64,000 bases of DNA from Microbacterium sp. CBA3102 (lineage in GTDB: Bacteria; Actinomycetota; Actinomycetes; Actinomycetales; Microbacteriaceae), in assembly GCF_007954505.1 (NCBI RefSeq), contig NZ_CP042412.1, positions 806,001 through 870,000 of the forward strand. Direction: 5' to 3'. The position numbers and the translations under genes were made by a program. Below, in pieces: positions 44,061-53,173 of the stretch. How positions within the stretch are numbered: position 1 is the stretch's first letter; the number at the start of each line of letters is the position of its first letter. The notes under the pieces were generated by a model. It was not told the DNA's origin. It did not search any database and was given only the letters and a program-made list of their open reading frames with translations.

Positions 44061-45017
44061 TCACACCGCCCGGATTCGAGGATTGATGAGCACGTACAGG
44101 AGGTCGACGATGATGTTGATCACGACGAAGGCCAGCGCCACGGCGAGCGTCACGCCCTGCACGAGGTTGGGTTCGTTGTTGGTCACGCCGTTGAGGATGA
44201 GTGTTCCCATCCCGGGGATCGCGAAGATGATCTCGATCACGACCGCACCGCCGAGCAGGTAGCCGATGCGGAGCCCGAGCACCGTCACCGGAGTGATCAG
44301 GGCGTTGCGCAGCACGTTGCGTCCGACGACGATCACCCGCGGGATGCCGGCACCGAGAGCGGTCCGGACGTAGTCGCGGTCGAGCTCTTCGACCATCGAG
44401 GTGCGCACGACGCGGGACAGCTGCCCGATCACCGGCACGGCGAGCGCGATGGCAGGCAGCGCCATGCGGGCGAACCATCCGGCGGGGTCGGCCCAGAAGT
44501 CGGGGAGGGGCCCGGAGGCGGGAAGCAGGTTCAAGCCGAGGGTGAAGACCTGGATGAGCAGGATGGCGAGCCAGAACGACGGCGTGGAGAGCGCGGCGAC
44601 GCCGAAGACGCGGATCACCTGATCGGGCCAGCGGTCGCGGTACACCGCAGCCAGGACGCCGATCGCGAACGCCACGATCACGGCGATGATGAGACCGAGG
44701 AAGGTGAGCGCCAGGGTGACCGGGAAGGCACGGGCGACCTCGTCGATCACGGGGAGGCTGCGCGCGGAGTAGGTGCCGAGGTCGCCCTGCACCAGCCCGA
44801 AGAGGAAGTTCACATAGCGGGCGAACAGGGGAAGGTTGAGGCCGTGATCCTCACGGTAGGCCTCGAGGGCCTCGGGTGACGCCGTCTCACCGAGCGCGGT
44901 GCGCGCGGGGTCGACAGGAGAGAACGACATCACGAAGAACACGAGGAACGTGATGCCGAGGATCATCAGCGGCAGCTGCAGCAGTCGCCGGCCGATGAGG
45001 CGGAGCGTGTGGGACAC
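44061..45017 (-). CDS. ABC transporter permease (DppB-like)
   Basis: About 318 residues from the GTG giving VSHTLRLIGRRLL, after GAAGGAGCGGC. Six hydrophobic segments and the EAA loop ...YVRTALGAGIPRVIVVGRNVLRNALITPVTVLG... are of the dipeptide/oligopeptide type, as is GGAVVIEIIFAIPGMGTL. It forms the membrane channel with the permease half of the fused protein. A 15-loop hairpin lies between it and the binding-protein gene. An ATG further upstream falls in a non-transporter-like extension and was rejected. Confidence 0.9.
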   Translation of the reverse strand: MSHTLRLIGRRLLQLPLMILGITFLVFFVMSFSPVDPARTALGETASPEALEAYREDHGLNLPLFARYVNFLFGLVQGDLGTYSARSLPVIDEVARAFPVTLALTFLGLIIAVIVAFAIGVLAAVYRDRWPDQVIRVFGVAALSTPSFWLAILLIQVFTLGLNLLPASGPLPDFWADPAGWFARMALPAIALAVPVIGQLSRVVRTSMVEELDRDYVRTALGAGIPRVIVVGRNVLRNALITPVTVLGLRIGYLLGGAVVIEIIFAIPGMGTLILNGVTNNEPNLVQGVTLAVALAFVVINIIVDLLYVLINPRIRAV

Positions 45018-45042
45018 GTGCCGCTCCTTCCGGGTGGGGTGG

Positions 45043-45079
45043 GGCGGGGGTGCGCTCCTCGGGTGAGTGCACCCCCGCC
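45043..45079. promoter_or_regulatory. stem-loop between binding-protein and permease genes
   Basis: GGCGGGGGTGC at 45043-45053 pairs exactly with 45069-45079. It lies between the binding-protein stop (45095) and the permease start (45017). Such hairpins commonly allow more of the binding protein than of the permeases to be made, by partial termination or by protecting the upstream mRNA. Confidence 0.6.
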
Positions 45080-45094
45080 GGGGTCGGTCGGGTG

Positions 45095-46693
45095 CTACTT
45101 CGCCGCCACGCCGACGTCGAGGAACGACAGTCCGGTCGTGGGGACGGGCTGGAATCCGACGAGCTCCTGGCCGCTCCACGCGGTCGGCAGCTTGCGGTGG
45201 AACAGCGGGTAGAGCACGGCCTCGTCGGAGATCAGATCGAAGGCCTGGTCCCAGGTCTTCTGCTGCTCCTCGCCCTCCTGCTGAACGGCGGTGTCGAGGA
45301 GCGTGCGCAACTCGGCGTACTCCGGGGAGTCGGCCCAGTTCGTACGGGTCTGGGTCCAGACGTTCTCGCCGTACCACCAGTTCATCAGCAGGTCGGGGTC
45401 GACACCGAAGACCGAGGGGTCGCCCGGCGCGACGGCGACCGTGTAGTCACCGGAGTCGACCTTCTCGTACATCGAGGCGGACTGCCCGATGTCGAGCGTG
45501 GTGTCGATGCCGATCGCGTCGAGGGACTCCTTGATCAGCGGAGCGACCTCCTTGACCCATCCGGTGTCGGTCGTGAGCAGTGTGATCGACAGGTCGGAGA
45601 CGCCGGCATCCGCGAGCAGTTCCTTCGCCTTCTCGGGGTCGTACGTGTAGACCGTGGAGGCCTCGTGGTAGTTCGGGTACGTCTCCGGCAGGAACGACGT
45701 CGCCGGGGTGGCGTTGCCGAGCATGCCGGTTCCGATGATCTTGTCCATGTCGAGGGCGTAGTGCAGGGCCTGACGCACGCGGACGTCGTCGAACGGCGCC
45801 GCCTTGGTGTTGAACATCATGAAGAGCAGGCCGAACGACTGCACACTCTCGACGTCGGCTGCCGAGGCCAGGGCGTCGACGTCGATGTACGGCACGTCCT
45901 CGATCGCCTGCACGGTTCCCGTGGACATCGCGGTCACACGGGCGGAGGCGTCGGCGAGCAGGTTCCAGTTCATGCCGGCGGCGAGCGCAGGGCGCGGGCC
46001 GTTGTAGTCCTCGTAGCGCTCGAAGACGAGCTTGTCCTCGGGGACCGCCGAGACCAACGAGTACGGGCCGGAGCCGACCGGGTTGGCGGCGAAGCCATCG
46101 GGGTCGGCCTCGACGACCGACTTCGGAACGATCTTCACGACGCCGAGACGATCGTCGATCAGCGAGAACGGGTAGTCCGTGGTGATCCGCACCGTGTCGT
46201 CGTCGACCGCGGTGACCGTGTCGATGAAGTCCACGAACGACAGGAAGAGCGAGTTGTTGTCCGGGTCGAGCACACGGTCGTAGCTGAAGACGACGTCGTC
46301 TGCCGTGACCGGGTCGCCGTTCTGGAAGGTCGCTCCTTCACGCAGGTCGATCTCGTAGGTCGTGTCGTCGACCTTCGTCGGGAAGTCGGCCGCGAGGGCC
46401 GGCGCCGCCTTCTGCGTGACGGGGTCGAGGTCGATCAGTCCCTCGAAGATGTGCCAGTTCGCCGAGACCGTGACGGCACCGGACGCGACCATCGGGTCGA
46501 AGCTGCCGTTCAGCGTGTACGAGATACCCGCTTCGATGATGCCGTCGGGGTCGATCTCACTTGCCGCAGCGCTTCCGTCGGAGGTGCTGGTGGTGCCTGC
46601 GCCGCAGCCGGCGAGGGCGACGGACGCGGCGACCGTGCCGGCGACCGCCATCGCGAATCGACCCGCGCGGCGGCGGGTGATGTATCGGTTCAT
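45095..46693 (-). CDS. extracellular solute-binding lipoprotein, family 5
   Basis: 532 residues. Lipoprotein signal MNRYITRRRAGRFAMAVAGT... with lipobox LAGC and Cys30 anchor. The mature part (VASGAVTVSANWHIFEGLIDLDP, PVGSGPYSLV, RVRQALHYALDMDKII) is of the DppA/OppA family. It is the first gene of a six-plus-gene operon that continues into nanA, nanK and nanE, so it is probably the sialic-acid (or sialyl-oligosaccharide) receptor. The ligand is inferred, as family 5 proteins bind peptides, sugars or metals. Operator and -10 elements lie about 40-55 bases upstream. Confidence 0.88.
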   Translation of the reverse strand: MNRYITRRRAGRFAMAVAGTVAASVALAGCGAGTTSTSDGSAAASEIDPDGIIEAGISYTLNGSFDPMVASGAVTVSANWHIFEGLIDLDPVTQKAAPALAADFPTKVDDTTYEIDLREGATFQNGDPVTADDVVFSYDRVLDPDNNSLFLSFVDFIDTVTAVDDDTVRITTDYPFSLIDDRLGVVKIVPKSVVEADPDGFAANPVGSGPYSLVSAVPEDKLVFERYEDYNGPRPALAAGMNWNLLADASARVTAMSTGTVQAIEDVPYIDVDALASAADVESVQSFGLLFMMFNTKAAPFDDVRVRQALHYALDMDKIIGTGMLGNATPATSFLPETYPNYHEASTVYTYDPEKAKELLADAGVSDLSITLLTTDTGWVKEVAPLIKESLDAIGIDTTLDIGQSASMYEKVDSGDYTVAVAPGDPSVFGVDPDLLMNWWYGENVWTQTRTNWADSPEYAELRTLLDTAVQQEGEEQQKTWDQAFDLISDEAVLYPLFHRKLPTAWSGQELVGFQPVPTTGLSFLDVGVAAK

Positions 46694-46732
46694 GTGTGCT
46701 CCAGGGTGGTGGGGGTGGACATCTTGAGGACA

Positions 46733-46745
46733 TCTGATGTCTGAT
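46733..46745. promoter_or_regulatory. sialic-acid regulon operator, transporter promoter
   Basis: TCTGATGTCTGAT, identical to the site in front of the sialidase gene. Overlaps the palindrome GACATC-T-GATGTC. It lies between the transporter operon and the divergent GntR/FadR gene, close to a -10-like TAGAGT (46748-46753, minus strand), and could control both directions. Confidence 0.72.
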
Positions 46746-46747
46746 GT

Positions 46748-46753
46748 ACTCTA
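46748..46753 (-). promoter_or_regulatory. -10 element of the transporter operon promoter
   Basis: TAGAGT on the minus strand, two bases before the operator. TTGTGA, 18 bases further upstream, is a weak -35 candidate. Confidence 0.45.
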
Positions 46754-46823
46754 AACACAGGTTCGATCAGATCACAAGGGTGAGATGATCGGAGCGTTTC
46801 TGCCAGGCACGAGAAGGAGCCCC

Positions 46824-47549
46824 ATGAAGTCCACCACGAGTAGGGCGTCACGCATGCGGCGCTCGACCACGGCGGATCAGATCAAGCAGCTCATCCTGAC
46901 CCGCGGACTCACGCCGGGCGACCCGCTGCCGACCGAGGCGGAGCTCTGTGACGAGCTCGACGTCTCGCGATCCTCCGTGCGTGAGGCGATCCGCACGCTC
47001 TCCACGCTCGACATCGTCGATGTGCGTCACGGGCATGGCACCTACGTCGGCGCGATGTCGCTGGATCCGATGGTCGAAGCCCTCGTGTTCCGCGGGGTGC
47101 TGTCGCCGGAGGGATCCCTGCAGGCACTGCGCGAGGTCGTGGAGGTGCGCCTGGCGCTGGACCTGTCGATGGCCGAACGCGTGGTGGCCGCCGCCCAGCA
47201 GGACCCCGATCCCGAACTGGATGCACTCGTCGCCGACATGGTCGACAAAGCCGGGCGTGGGGAGCACTTCCTCGACGAGGACCGTGCGTTCCATACTCGA
47301 CTCTTCGGCGCGATCGACAACCGCCTGGTCGGACAGCTCGTCGGTGCTTTCTGGGATGTGCACACCGCCGTGCTCCCGCAGCTGGGCATCCCTCAACCCG
47401 ACGACATCCACAAGACAGCGAAAGCGCACGGCGACATGCTCGAGGCCGCACGCTCGGGCGATGTCGAGCGCTACCGACGCGCGGTCATCGAGCACTACCA
47501 GCCGCTGCAGCGCGTGCTGGCGAGCGCGGAGGCCGACGCCCAGGGCTGA
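46824..47549 (+). CDS. GntR/FadR-family regulator of the sialic-acid locus
   Basis: About 241 residues from the ATG after GAGAAGGAGCCCC, a strong ribosome binding site. An upstream in-frame ATG (46785) would add an unlikely 13-residue extension. The N-terminal winged helix-turn-helix has TADQIKQLILTRGLTPGDPLPTEAELCDELDVSRSSVREAIRTLSTLDIVDVRHGHGTYVG, and the C-terminal helical FadR-type (FCD) domain has EVRLALDLSMAERVV and HTRLFGAIDNRLV with likely metal/ligand His residues. It is divergent from the transporter operon with the operator between them. The effector is presumably a sialic-acid catabolite; it is likely a repressor. Confidence 0.9.
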   Translation: MKSTTSRASRMRRSTTADQIKQLILTRGLTPGDPLPTEAELCDELDVSRSSVREAIRTLSTLDIVDVRHGHGTYVGAMSLDPMVEALVFRGVLSPEGSLQALREVVEVRLALDLSMAERVVAAAQQDPDPELDALVADMVDKAGRGEHFLDEDRAFHTRLFGAIDNRLVGQLVGAFWDVHTAVLPQLGIPQPDDIHKTAKAHGDMLEAARSGDVERYRRAVIEHYQPLQRVLASAEADAQG

Positions 47550-47627
47550 GCCGCGACACCGCACGGAACACGTCCTCCGTATCGATAGAGTTGCCTCCGC
47601 ACCGCAACCTCTCGAGGGGAACCGCCC

Positions 47628-48545
47628 ATGTCCGTTGGACTGCTCGCCGTCGTCGACGACATCCTGAGCGCCGCGATGAAGGCGTCGGCCAAGGCGGCCG
47701 GCGTCGTGATCGACGACGCCGCGGTCACCCCGCAGTACGTGCAAGGTCTCACACCGGCCAGGGAGTTGCCCGTCGTCGGCAAGATCGCTCTCGGGTCGCT
47801 GGCGAACAAGTTCCTGATCATCATCCCGGCGGCGCTCCTGCTGACCGCGTTCGCGCCGTGGGTGCTGCCGTATCTGCTGATCCTCGGCGGGGCGTACCTG
47901 TGCTTCGAGGGCGCCGAGAAGGTGCTCGAATGGTTCGGGGTGCAGCACGGTCACGCCGATGAGGGCGCCCGCGACGAGAAGAAGCTGGTGCTCGGCGCCG
48001 TGCGCACCGACCTGATCCTCTCGACCGAGATCATGCTCATCTCTCTCGCGAGCCTCGAGAAGGGGCTCGACATCTGGGCGACGCTGGCGATCCTCGCCGT
48101 GATCGCCCTCCTGATGACGGGCGTCGTCTACGGCGCGGTCGCACTGCTCGTGAAGATCGACGACATCGGCCTGAAGATGGCGAAGAACCCGGTGCAGCGT
48201 GTGCGTCACACCGGCACCAGGATCGTCCGCTCCATGCCTGCGGTGTTCCGCTTCATCAGCGTGCTGGGCACGGTCGCGATGCTCTGGGTCGGCGGTCACC
48301 TCGTGCTGGTGAACCTCGGCGAGGTGGGTTGGCACTTCCCGGTCGACGTGCTGCACGGGATCGAGCATGCGCTGGAGCCGTTCGGCGGTTTCGTGGTCTG
48401 GGTGGTCGAGACGATCGTGTCGGCGATCGCCGGCCTCGCGCTCGGGCTGGTGATCGTCGGGATCGTTCTGGGCATCGCCCGGCTCTTCGGCAAGACTCCG
48501 AACTTCCACGAGGGCGAGGCGTCCCCCGCCGACCTGCACGTCTGA
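47628..48545 (+). CDS. DUF808-family membrane protein (YedI-like)
   Basis: 305 residues starting MSVGLLAVVDDILSAAMKASAKAAGVVIDDAAVTPQYVQGL, a conserved opening of the DUF808 family. Five to seven hydrophobic segments cover the rest (LIIIPAALLLTAFAPWVLPYLLILGGAYLCFEGAEK). The family is inner-membrane and of unknown function. The ATG follows GAGGGGAACCGCCC. It lies downstream of, and on the same strand as, the GntR gene, with a likely promoter in the roughly 80-base gap, and ends convergently with the phosphopantetheinyl transferase gene after about 150 bases. Confidence 0.85.
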   Translation: MSVGLLAVVDDILSAAMKASAKAAGVVIDDAAVTPQYVQGLTPARELPVVGKIALGSLANKFLIIIPAALLLTAFAPWVLPYLLILGGAYLCFEGAEKVLEWFGVQHGHADEGARDEKKLVLGAVRTDLILSTEIMLISLASLEKGLDIWATLAILAVIALLMTGVVYGAVALLVKIDDIGLKMAKNPVQRVRHTGTRIVRSMPAVFRFISVLGTVAMLWVGGHLVLVNLGEVGWHFPVDVLHGIEHALEPFGGFVVWVVETIVSAIAGLALGLVIVGIVLGIARLFGKTPNFHEGEASPADLHV

Positions 48546-48697
48546 GCGGAGCGGAGCAGCGCTCACGGTGGCGGCATCAAGCCAGGGATGATTCAGACGA
48601 CCACCCGCTCTCTACTTGGTCAAGTGAGAAGCAGCCAAGAGCCTCGGCTTGTTACACGCACTCACTGCGGGCGCACATCTGACCTGGACGCACGCCG

Positions 48698-49372
48698 TCA
48701 TAGGACGACGGCGGTCGCCACGACTGTCCCGAGGAGTCCCCACCTGCCACGAACGACGCTGCGGGGAAAGCCTGCGCCACGCGCCAGACCCGGCGAGAGT
48801 CGGGCTTTGAAAGATCCCGAGACATCGAGGTCGACCACGATGTCAGAGAAGCCCACCCACCGATGAGTCGCGGGATACCAGCACTTGAACGTCGACTCCT
48901 TCGCGCTGAACAGGAGTCGATCCCACGCCACTCCCCGGTCCGGAAGCCGATCGAGGCGCGCCCACTCGGAAGGATCAGCGATCTCCGAGGCGACGCCATC
49001 CGGGAGGCGTTCATTCACCTCCGCATCGATCCCCAGCGCGTACACCCTGCGGCTGGGCGCCACCGCAGCAGCACGGAAGCCGGCGCAATGAGTCATGGAT
49101 CCCACCACGCCATCCGGCCACACAGGCGCGCCTCCGGGTCCGGGCAAAATCGAGCCGACGGGCGCCCCCAGGGCTCCCAGCGCTTCCCGAGCGCACGACC
49201 GGACCGCAGCGAACTCGCGTCGCCGGGACTCGACACTTCCTTCGATGAACGACGTTTCGTCGGAACGGAGCCCGCCAGAAGACACCCCGGGCCCGAAACT
49301 CTCGACGCATATGACCTCATCGGGCGTCAGACGGTCGAGCAGATTCGGCTCGGGAGCCATCTCGCCGGACAT
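48698..49372 (-). CDS. 4'-phosphopantetheinyl transferase (Sfp/EntD type)
   Basis: About 224 residues from the ATG that overlaps the MFS stop (TGATG). PPTases transfer phosphopantetheine from CoA to the serine of carrier domains. Motifs: GSMTHC at 91-96, GIDAE at 114-118 (Mg2+ binding Asp/Glu), and FSAKESTFK at 155-163. These are the Sfp-type triad. It is the last gene of the biosynthetic operon, and its job is presumably to activate the two PCP domains (Ser596 of the larger NRPS, Ser540 of the smaller). A host holo-ACP synthase would not be expected to do this. Confidence 0.9.
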   Translation of the reverse strand: MSGEMAPEPNLLDRLTPDEVICVESFGPGVSSGGLRSDETSFIEGSVESRRREFAAVRSCAREALGALGAPVGSILPGPGGAPVWPDGVVGSMTHCAGFRAAAVAPSRRVYALGIDAEVNERLPDGVASEIADPSEWARLDRLPDRGVAWDRLLFSAKESTFKCWYPATHRWVGFSDIVVDLDVSGSFKARLSPGLARGAGFPRSVVRGRWGLLGTVVATAVVL

Positions 49373-50625
49373 CAGAGCCTGCTCACGGGCCGCACCACGA
49401 ACGCTGCGATGGCAACGCCTGCCAGAGACGTGAGAAGAAGCCAGTAGGCAGGAGCGAGACCCGCCTGTGACACGAACAGAAAGACGGAAAGCCCTGCCCA
49501 CGACCCGAGGCTCTCTCCGACAGCCGAAGTCAGCTGCCTCATGTTCATCGATTCGACAACGGGACGCCCGGCGGAGGCGTTCGAGAAGACGACGTTCAGC
49601 ACGGGTGTGAAGACAGTCTCTCCCACCGAGAAGATCACGACGCCGATGCCAATCAGGAGGACCGCGAACTCACCCTTCTCGAAAATGAAGAAGATCATGG
49701 CTCCACCCAGAATCACCACGCCTCCGAGCAGGATCGCCAGGAGGGAGACTCGTCTCCTCATCATCTTTTCAACGACGAACGAGACGGGCAACTGAATAGC
49801 GACTATCAGCACACCGTTCAGCGAGTAAAAGAGTGCCCGCGTCAGAGGATCGTCTGAGACAGCAGAAAAGACCAGCGCGAAGCTCGAGAAGAACTGTCCC
49901 ATGAGCACGCTGCCGCAGGTGGCGATAAGGGTGATTCGACGCGCCTCCGGCGTTCTTAGGAGCTCGCGTACAATTCCCCATGTGAGCGGTGGCCGGTTGG
50001 ACCCGTGGCTGAGGAGCACATCCCGCGGCACTGTGAAGGGCACGAAAACCGCAGCCAGCATGAAGACCCCGCTGAGACCGATGAGGAACTGTACGTACAG
50101 ACCGCCATCGAAGACAAAGCTCCCGAGGATCGGCCCGAGCGCGGCGCAACTGTTGGCCACGACCTGGATGACAGAGAACCATCTATTCTGTCGTGCACGA
50201 TCGGCGGTGGACAGCACCACGAAGCTGCGAACCGATGTCCCGTTGGTGCTGAATCCCAGTCCCGCCAAGCCCAGCGCCATGACGAGCACGAGCGGGCTCT
50301 CGCTGATCGCGATGACACCGTAGGCGATCGCGATCAGGCCGAGCGCAGATCGCAGACTCGCACGGACCGACAGCCGGTGCAGAACCGGCGAGACGAAGAG
50401 CGAACCGCCACGCGTCATCAGAGTCAGCGCGGCTATGGCCCACGCCGCCCAAAGACCATTGTCGTCGCCTAGCCTCATCGTGAGCAGGAGCGGCAGGATG
50501 GGGACCAGAGCGAAGTAGGCTCCCTGGCTCAGAATCTGGTCGGCCGAGATGAGGCTCATTAGGCGCGCGCGAACGCCCTGCGCCTGATGGGCCTCCTGCT
50601 TGGCGGGCTCCGCGGAATCGTTCAA
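49372..50625 (-). CDS. MFS transporter, probable product exporter
   Basis: About 417 residues. Twelve hydrophobic segments (ILSQGAYFALVPILPLLLTM, GLIAIAYGVIAI and so on). The start is uncertain. I choose the TTG giving LNDSAEPAKQE, which overlaps the stop of the ATP-grasp gene by four bases; MSLISADQ (about 20 residues later) is a possible internal start. A longer upstream frame lies within the ATP-grasp gene and is not MFS-like. By position it is the exporter and self-resistance protein of the cluster, but the substrate is inferred. Confidence 0.8.
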   Translation of the reverse strand: MNDSAEPAKQEAHQAQGVRARLMSLISADQILSQGAYFALVPILPLLLTMRLGDDNGLWAAWAIAALTLMTRGGSLFVSPVLHRLSVRASLRSALGLIAIAYGVIAISESPLVLVMALGLAGLGFSTNGTSVRSFVVLSTADRARQNRWFSVIQVVANSCAALGPILGSFVFDGGLYVQFLIGLSGVFMLAAVFVPFTVPRDVLLSHGSNRPPLTWGIVRELLRTPEARRITLIATCGSVLMGQFFSSFALVFSAVSDDPLTRALFYSLNGVLIVAIQLPVSFVVEKMMRRRVSLLAILLGGVVILGGAMIFFIFEKGEFAVLLIGIGVVIFSVGETVFTPVLNVVFSNASAGRPVVESMNMRQLTSAVGESLGSWAGLSVFLFVSQAGLAPAYWLLLTSLAGVAIAAFVVRPVSRL

Positions 50626-51866
50626 TCGCGCATCCCGCTCTCGACTCTTGGTCGAAGCTGATCTGCTCGCTCGCGCGCGTCGTCGTACAGGCCACGGGCT
50701 CCCAGTGCCTCGGCACTCACCACGAATCCGAGGCGGTCCCACGAGGACCGGGGTCGGCGCACGATGTCTCCTCGAGCACCGGTGTACGACGAGACGTACT
50801 CTGGTGAGAGCATCGTTGCGTCGACGTCCGAGACGATTTTCCCGTCGACATCCGCATAGATGAATGCGACGGAAGCCCTTCCCCACGCTCGATCCGGGAA
50901 TGCGAAGGAACCGCCGCACATGATCGCACTCCACGCCGCAGTTGGAGAGAAACCCCAAGCGTGCTCGATCAGGTTGAGGATCTGATCGCCGGGGGGCCGC
51001 CCCGCGCACTCGATCAAGCGCGGTCCCTGAGCGGTTCTCATGAACTCAGCGTGCAGCAACCCGAACTCGAAGCCGATGGACGATACGAGTTCCTGCATGA
51101 CAGGGAGGCACCAGTCCTCGACCGCGACGATCTCGTGACCGATCTCCACTCGATGACGACTGTCAAGCACATGCTTCGCAGTGAGGTTGACCCACTGCAC
51201 GCGACCGTCACTCACCAGCGCTTCGACACTGCACTCATCGCCGACGAGGAGTTCTTCGACTAGCGCCCGGGATTGTCCTGACCATCCCGTGATTGTCTGA
51301 TCCTTCTCGAATGCACTGAGAATGTCGTTCCAGAGCGCCGGCCCATCCGAGTGCCGATCCACTCGTGCCACACCGAGACTCCCCTGTCGATCGACCGGTT
51401 TGACGATCGCACTGTCCGCCTGACGGGCGAGGAAGTCGGAGAGCTCTTCGGGCGATGACACCAGCCTGAAGGCCACAGAGCCCCAGTCGTATGATGACGT
51501 GGTCTCCCGCAGAAGCGCTTTGTTCCTTAACGTGCGAGCCGCCTGGACACCCGCGCCGGGAAGGTCCATCGCAAGAGCGAGTTGCGCGGCCCCTTCCACC
51601 GCATATTCGAGCCCGGGGAGGATCCCCACCACGCCGTCTCGTTGAAGATCGCGCACCAGCGAAGGCGGAACCTCGAGCGGCTCGTGCTGGTACTCGTACC
51701 ACAGGGGGCGCGCCTCGACCACACCGATATCGGAAAGCCACTTCCCCAGACTCTTCGCGTTCCAGATTTCACGCTCTTCGCAGTAATGACTCGGGCTCGC
51801 TCCCGAAGCGTGCATCTGCTGTGTCGCATTGCGGTTTATGCCGACCATCGCCGTTCTGCGAGTCAT
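50622..51866 (-). CDS. ATP-grasp ligase 2
   Basis: About 414 residues from the ATG giving MTRRTAMVGIN, which overlaps the stop of the first ATP-grasp gene by ATGA. The ATP-grasp core is about residues 90-330: a pre-ATP-grasp region, KPVDRQGSLGVARVD (the Lys of the ATP loop), and the metal-binding stretch AEFMRTAQGPRLIECAGRPPGD near 290-310. The final Asn of the usual E-x-N metal site is replaced (ECAGR). ATP-grasp ligases join a carboxylate to an amine or hydroxyl through an acyl phosphate. Likely role is to add an amino acid to the cluster product. Confidence 0.85.
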   Translation of the reverse strand: MTRRTAMVGINRNATQQMHASGASPSHYCEEREIWNAKSLGKWLSDIGVVEARPLWYEYQHEPLEVPPSLVRDLQRDGVVGILPGLEYAVEGAAQLALAMDLPGAGVQAARTLRNKALLRETTSSYDWGSVAFRLVSSPEELSDFLARQADSAIVKPVDRQGSLGVARVDRHSDGPALWNDILSAFEKDQTITGWSGQSRALVEELLVGDECSVEALVSDGRVQWVNLTAKHVLDSRHRVEIGHEIVAVEDWCLPVMQELVSSIGFEFGLLHAEFMRTAQGPRLIECAGRPPGDQILNLIEHAWGFSPTAAWSAIMCGGSFAFPDRAWGRASVAFIYADVDGKIVSDVDATMLSPEYVSSYTGARGDIVRRPRSSWDRLGFVVSAEALGARGLYDDARERADQLRPRVESGMRD

Positions 51867-53173
51867 GCTATGTCCTCCACGGAATCGACAGCGAAACTGC
51901 ACGCCTGACGTGCGGATCGCAGAATCTGTTCGGCATGCTCCACGGTGTCTGCACCCGCGAAGATCACGGCGATGTTCGCTCGGAGCCCGTTGACGGGTGG
52001 GGCGTACTCACCCACGCCGTACTCCCAGTGAACCGACGATGCAGGGGGCAACGATGAATTCACTCCGGCCATCATCACGCGACCAGGCTTGGACTCGATG
52101 AAATCCACGGCCGCATATGCCTTCTTCTGGGGAAGCGCCGGCAGAGAACGCCCACTCAACGAGTCGATGAGCTCATCGTAGATACTCAGGCCGGGTCGTG
52201 CTGCCTCGATCATGTCGGGAGCGATGAGACCGCCCGCTTGGCGCACATGGAACTCTCCCCACACGAGGCACCCATCATCACGCACCCAGAACTCGACATG
52301 GAGATGCCCCCATTCGATGGCGAGGACGTCGACGCACCGCTGCAGCTGACGAGAGATCTCCTCATCTCCGGGCAGCTGAGGGTGGTGAGCCGGGAACCGG
52401 TGACCGATCTCGACGAATCCTGTGTTCTTCGCCTTTGTCGTCACGCCGTAGACTCGCACGACTCCGTCCACGGTGATGCCTTCGACCGAGAACTCCTCGC
52501 CCGTCACGAACTCCTCCGCGCAGTATCCCTCCGCCTCCGACGCGGCGAGCGCGTCGATGACTTCGGCCGTGGAGCTGAGATACCGAACTCCAGCGCTGCC
52601 CATCCCCGTCGCCGGCTTGAGGATCCAGCCGCTGGTTGAGTGGATCTCCTGCGCCGACACGTCGTCGCCGTCCTCCGAGACGAGGACGTTGCCGCCATTC
52701 GCTCGGGCGACAACTCGATAGCTCTGAGGCTGGAGAATGCCGGCGCTGCGAAGAGCCTCCCTGCACGCCGGCTTGTCCTGGATCGTCTTCACCACATCGA
52801 CGCTGTTGCTCCGAGCACCGAGCTCGGCACCGATCTGCGCGGAGAGAAGCTGATAGTTCTCCCGAATGGCCGTGACCAGCCCGATGTCATCAACACGCGC
52901 CCGTCGGAGAGCTCGAGCGACGTGCCCCAGAGACTCCGACGAAACTTCTCGCGCATACGGCCCGGGAATGGTGACGACGTGATCGAGAACGATGGGAGGG
53001 CGACCAGCGCGAAGTGCGCCCTCGAACTCCACACCGCAGATCAGCATTCCCTTGTCACGACATGCTCGTGCGAACGATTCGAACCAGCTTCTCGACGCCG
53101 TCGAGCCCGAAGTGATCACTCCCACCAGAACCGCCCACTGAGGGCTCTTGTCCGCCGACTCACGAGAGAACAT
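51863..53173 (-). CDS. ATP-grasp ligase 1
   Basis: About 436 residues from the ATG giving MFSRESADKSPQWAVLVGV, with GAAGGAGTGGATC as ribosome binding site. Overlaps the thioesterase gene by 14 bases. ATP-grasp features are DKPACREALRSAGILQPQSY, the loop WILKPATGMGSAGVRYL and CAEEFVTGEEFSVEGI. The metal-binding strand is HVEFWVRDDGCLVWGEFHVRQAGG, with His where Asn is usual. This is a peptide- or amide-forming ligase type seen with amino-acid antibiotics such as bacilysin and dapdiamide. It has little identity with ligase 2 by eye, so they probably use different partners. Confidence 0.85.
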   Translation of the reverse strand: MFSRESADKSPQWAVLVGVITSGSTASRSWFESFARACRDKGMLICGVEFEGALRAGRPPIVLDHVVTIPGPYAREVSSESLGHVARALRRARVDDIGLVTAIRENYQLLSAQIGAELGARSNSVDVVKTIQDKPACREALRSAGILQPQSYRVVARANGGNVLVSEDGDDVSAQEIHSTSGWILKPATGMGSAGVRYLSSTAEVIDALAASEAEGYCAEEFVTGEEFSVEGITVDGVVRVYGVTTKAKNTGFVEIGHRFPAHHPQLPGDEEISRQLQRCVDVLAIEWGHLHVEFWVRDDGCLVWGEFHVRQAGGLIAPDMIEAARPGLSIYDELIDSLSGRSLPALPQKKAYAAVDFIESKPGRVMMAGVNSSLPPASSVHWEYGVGEYAPPVNGLRANIAVIFAGADTVEHAEQILRSARQACSFAVDSVEDIA

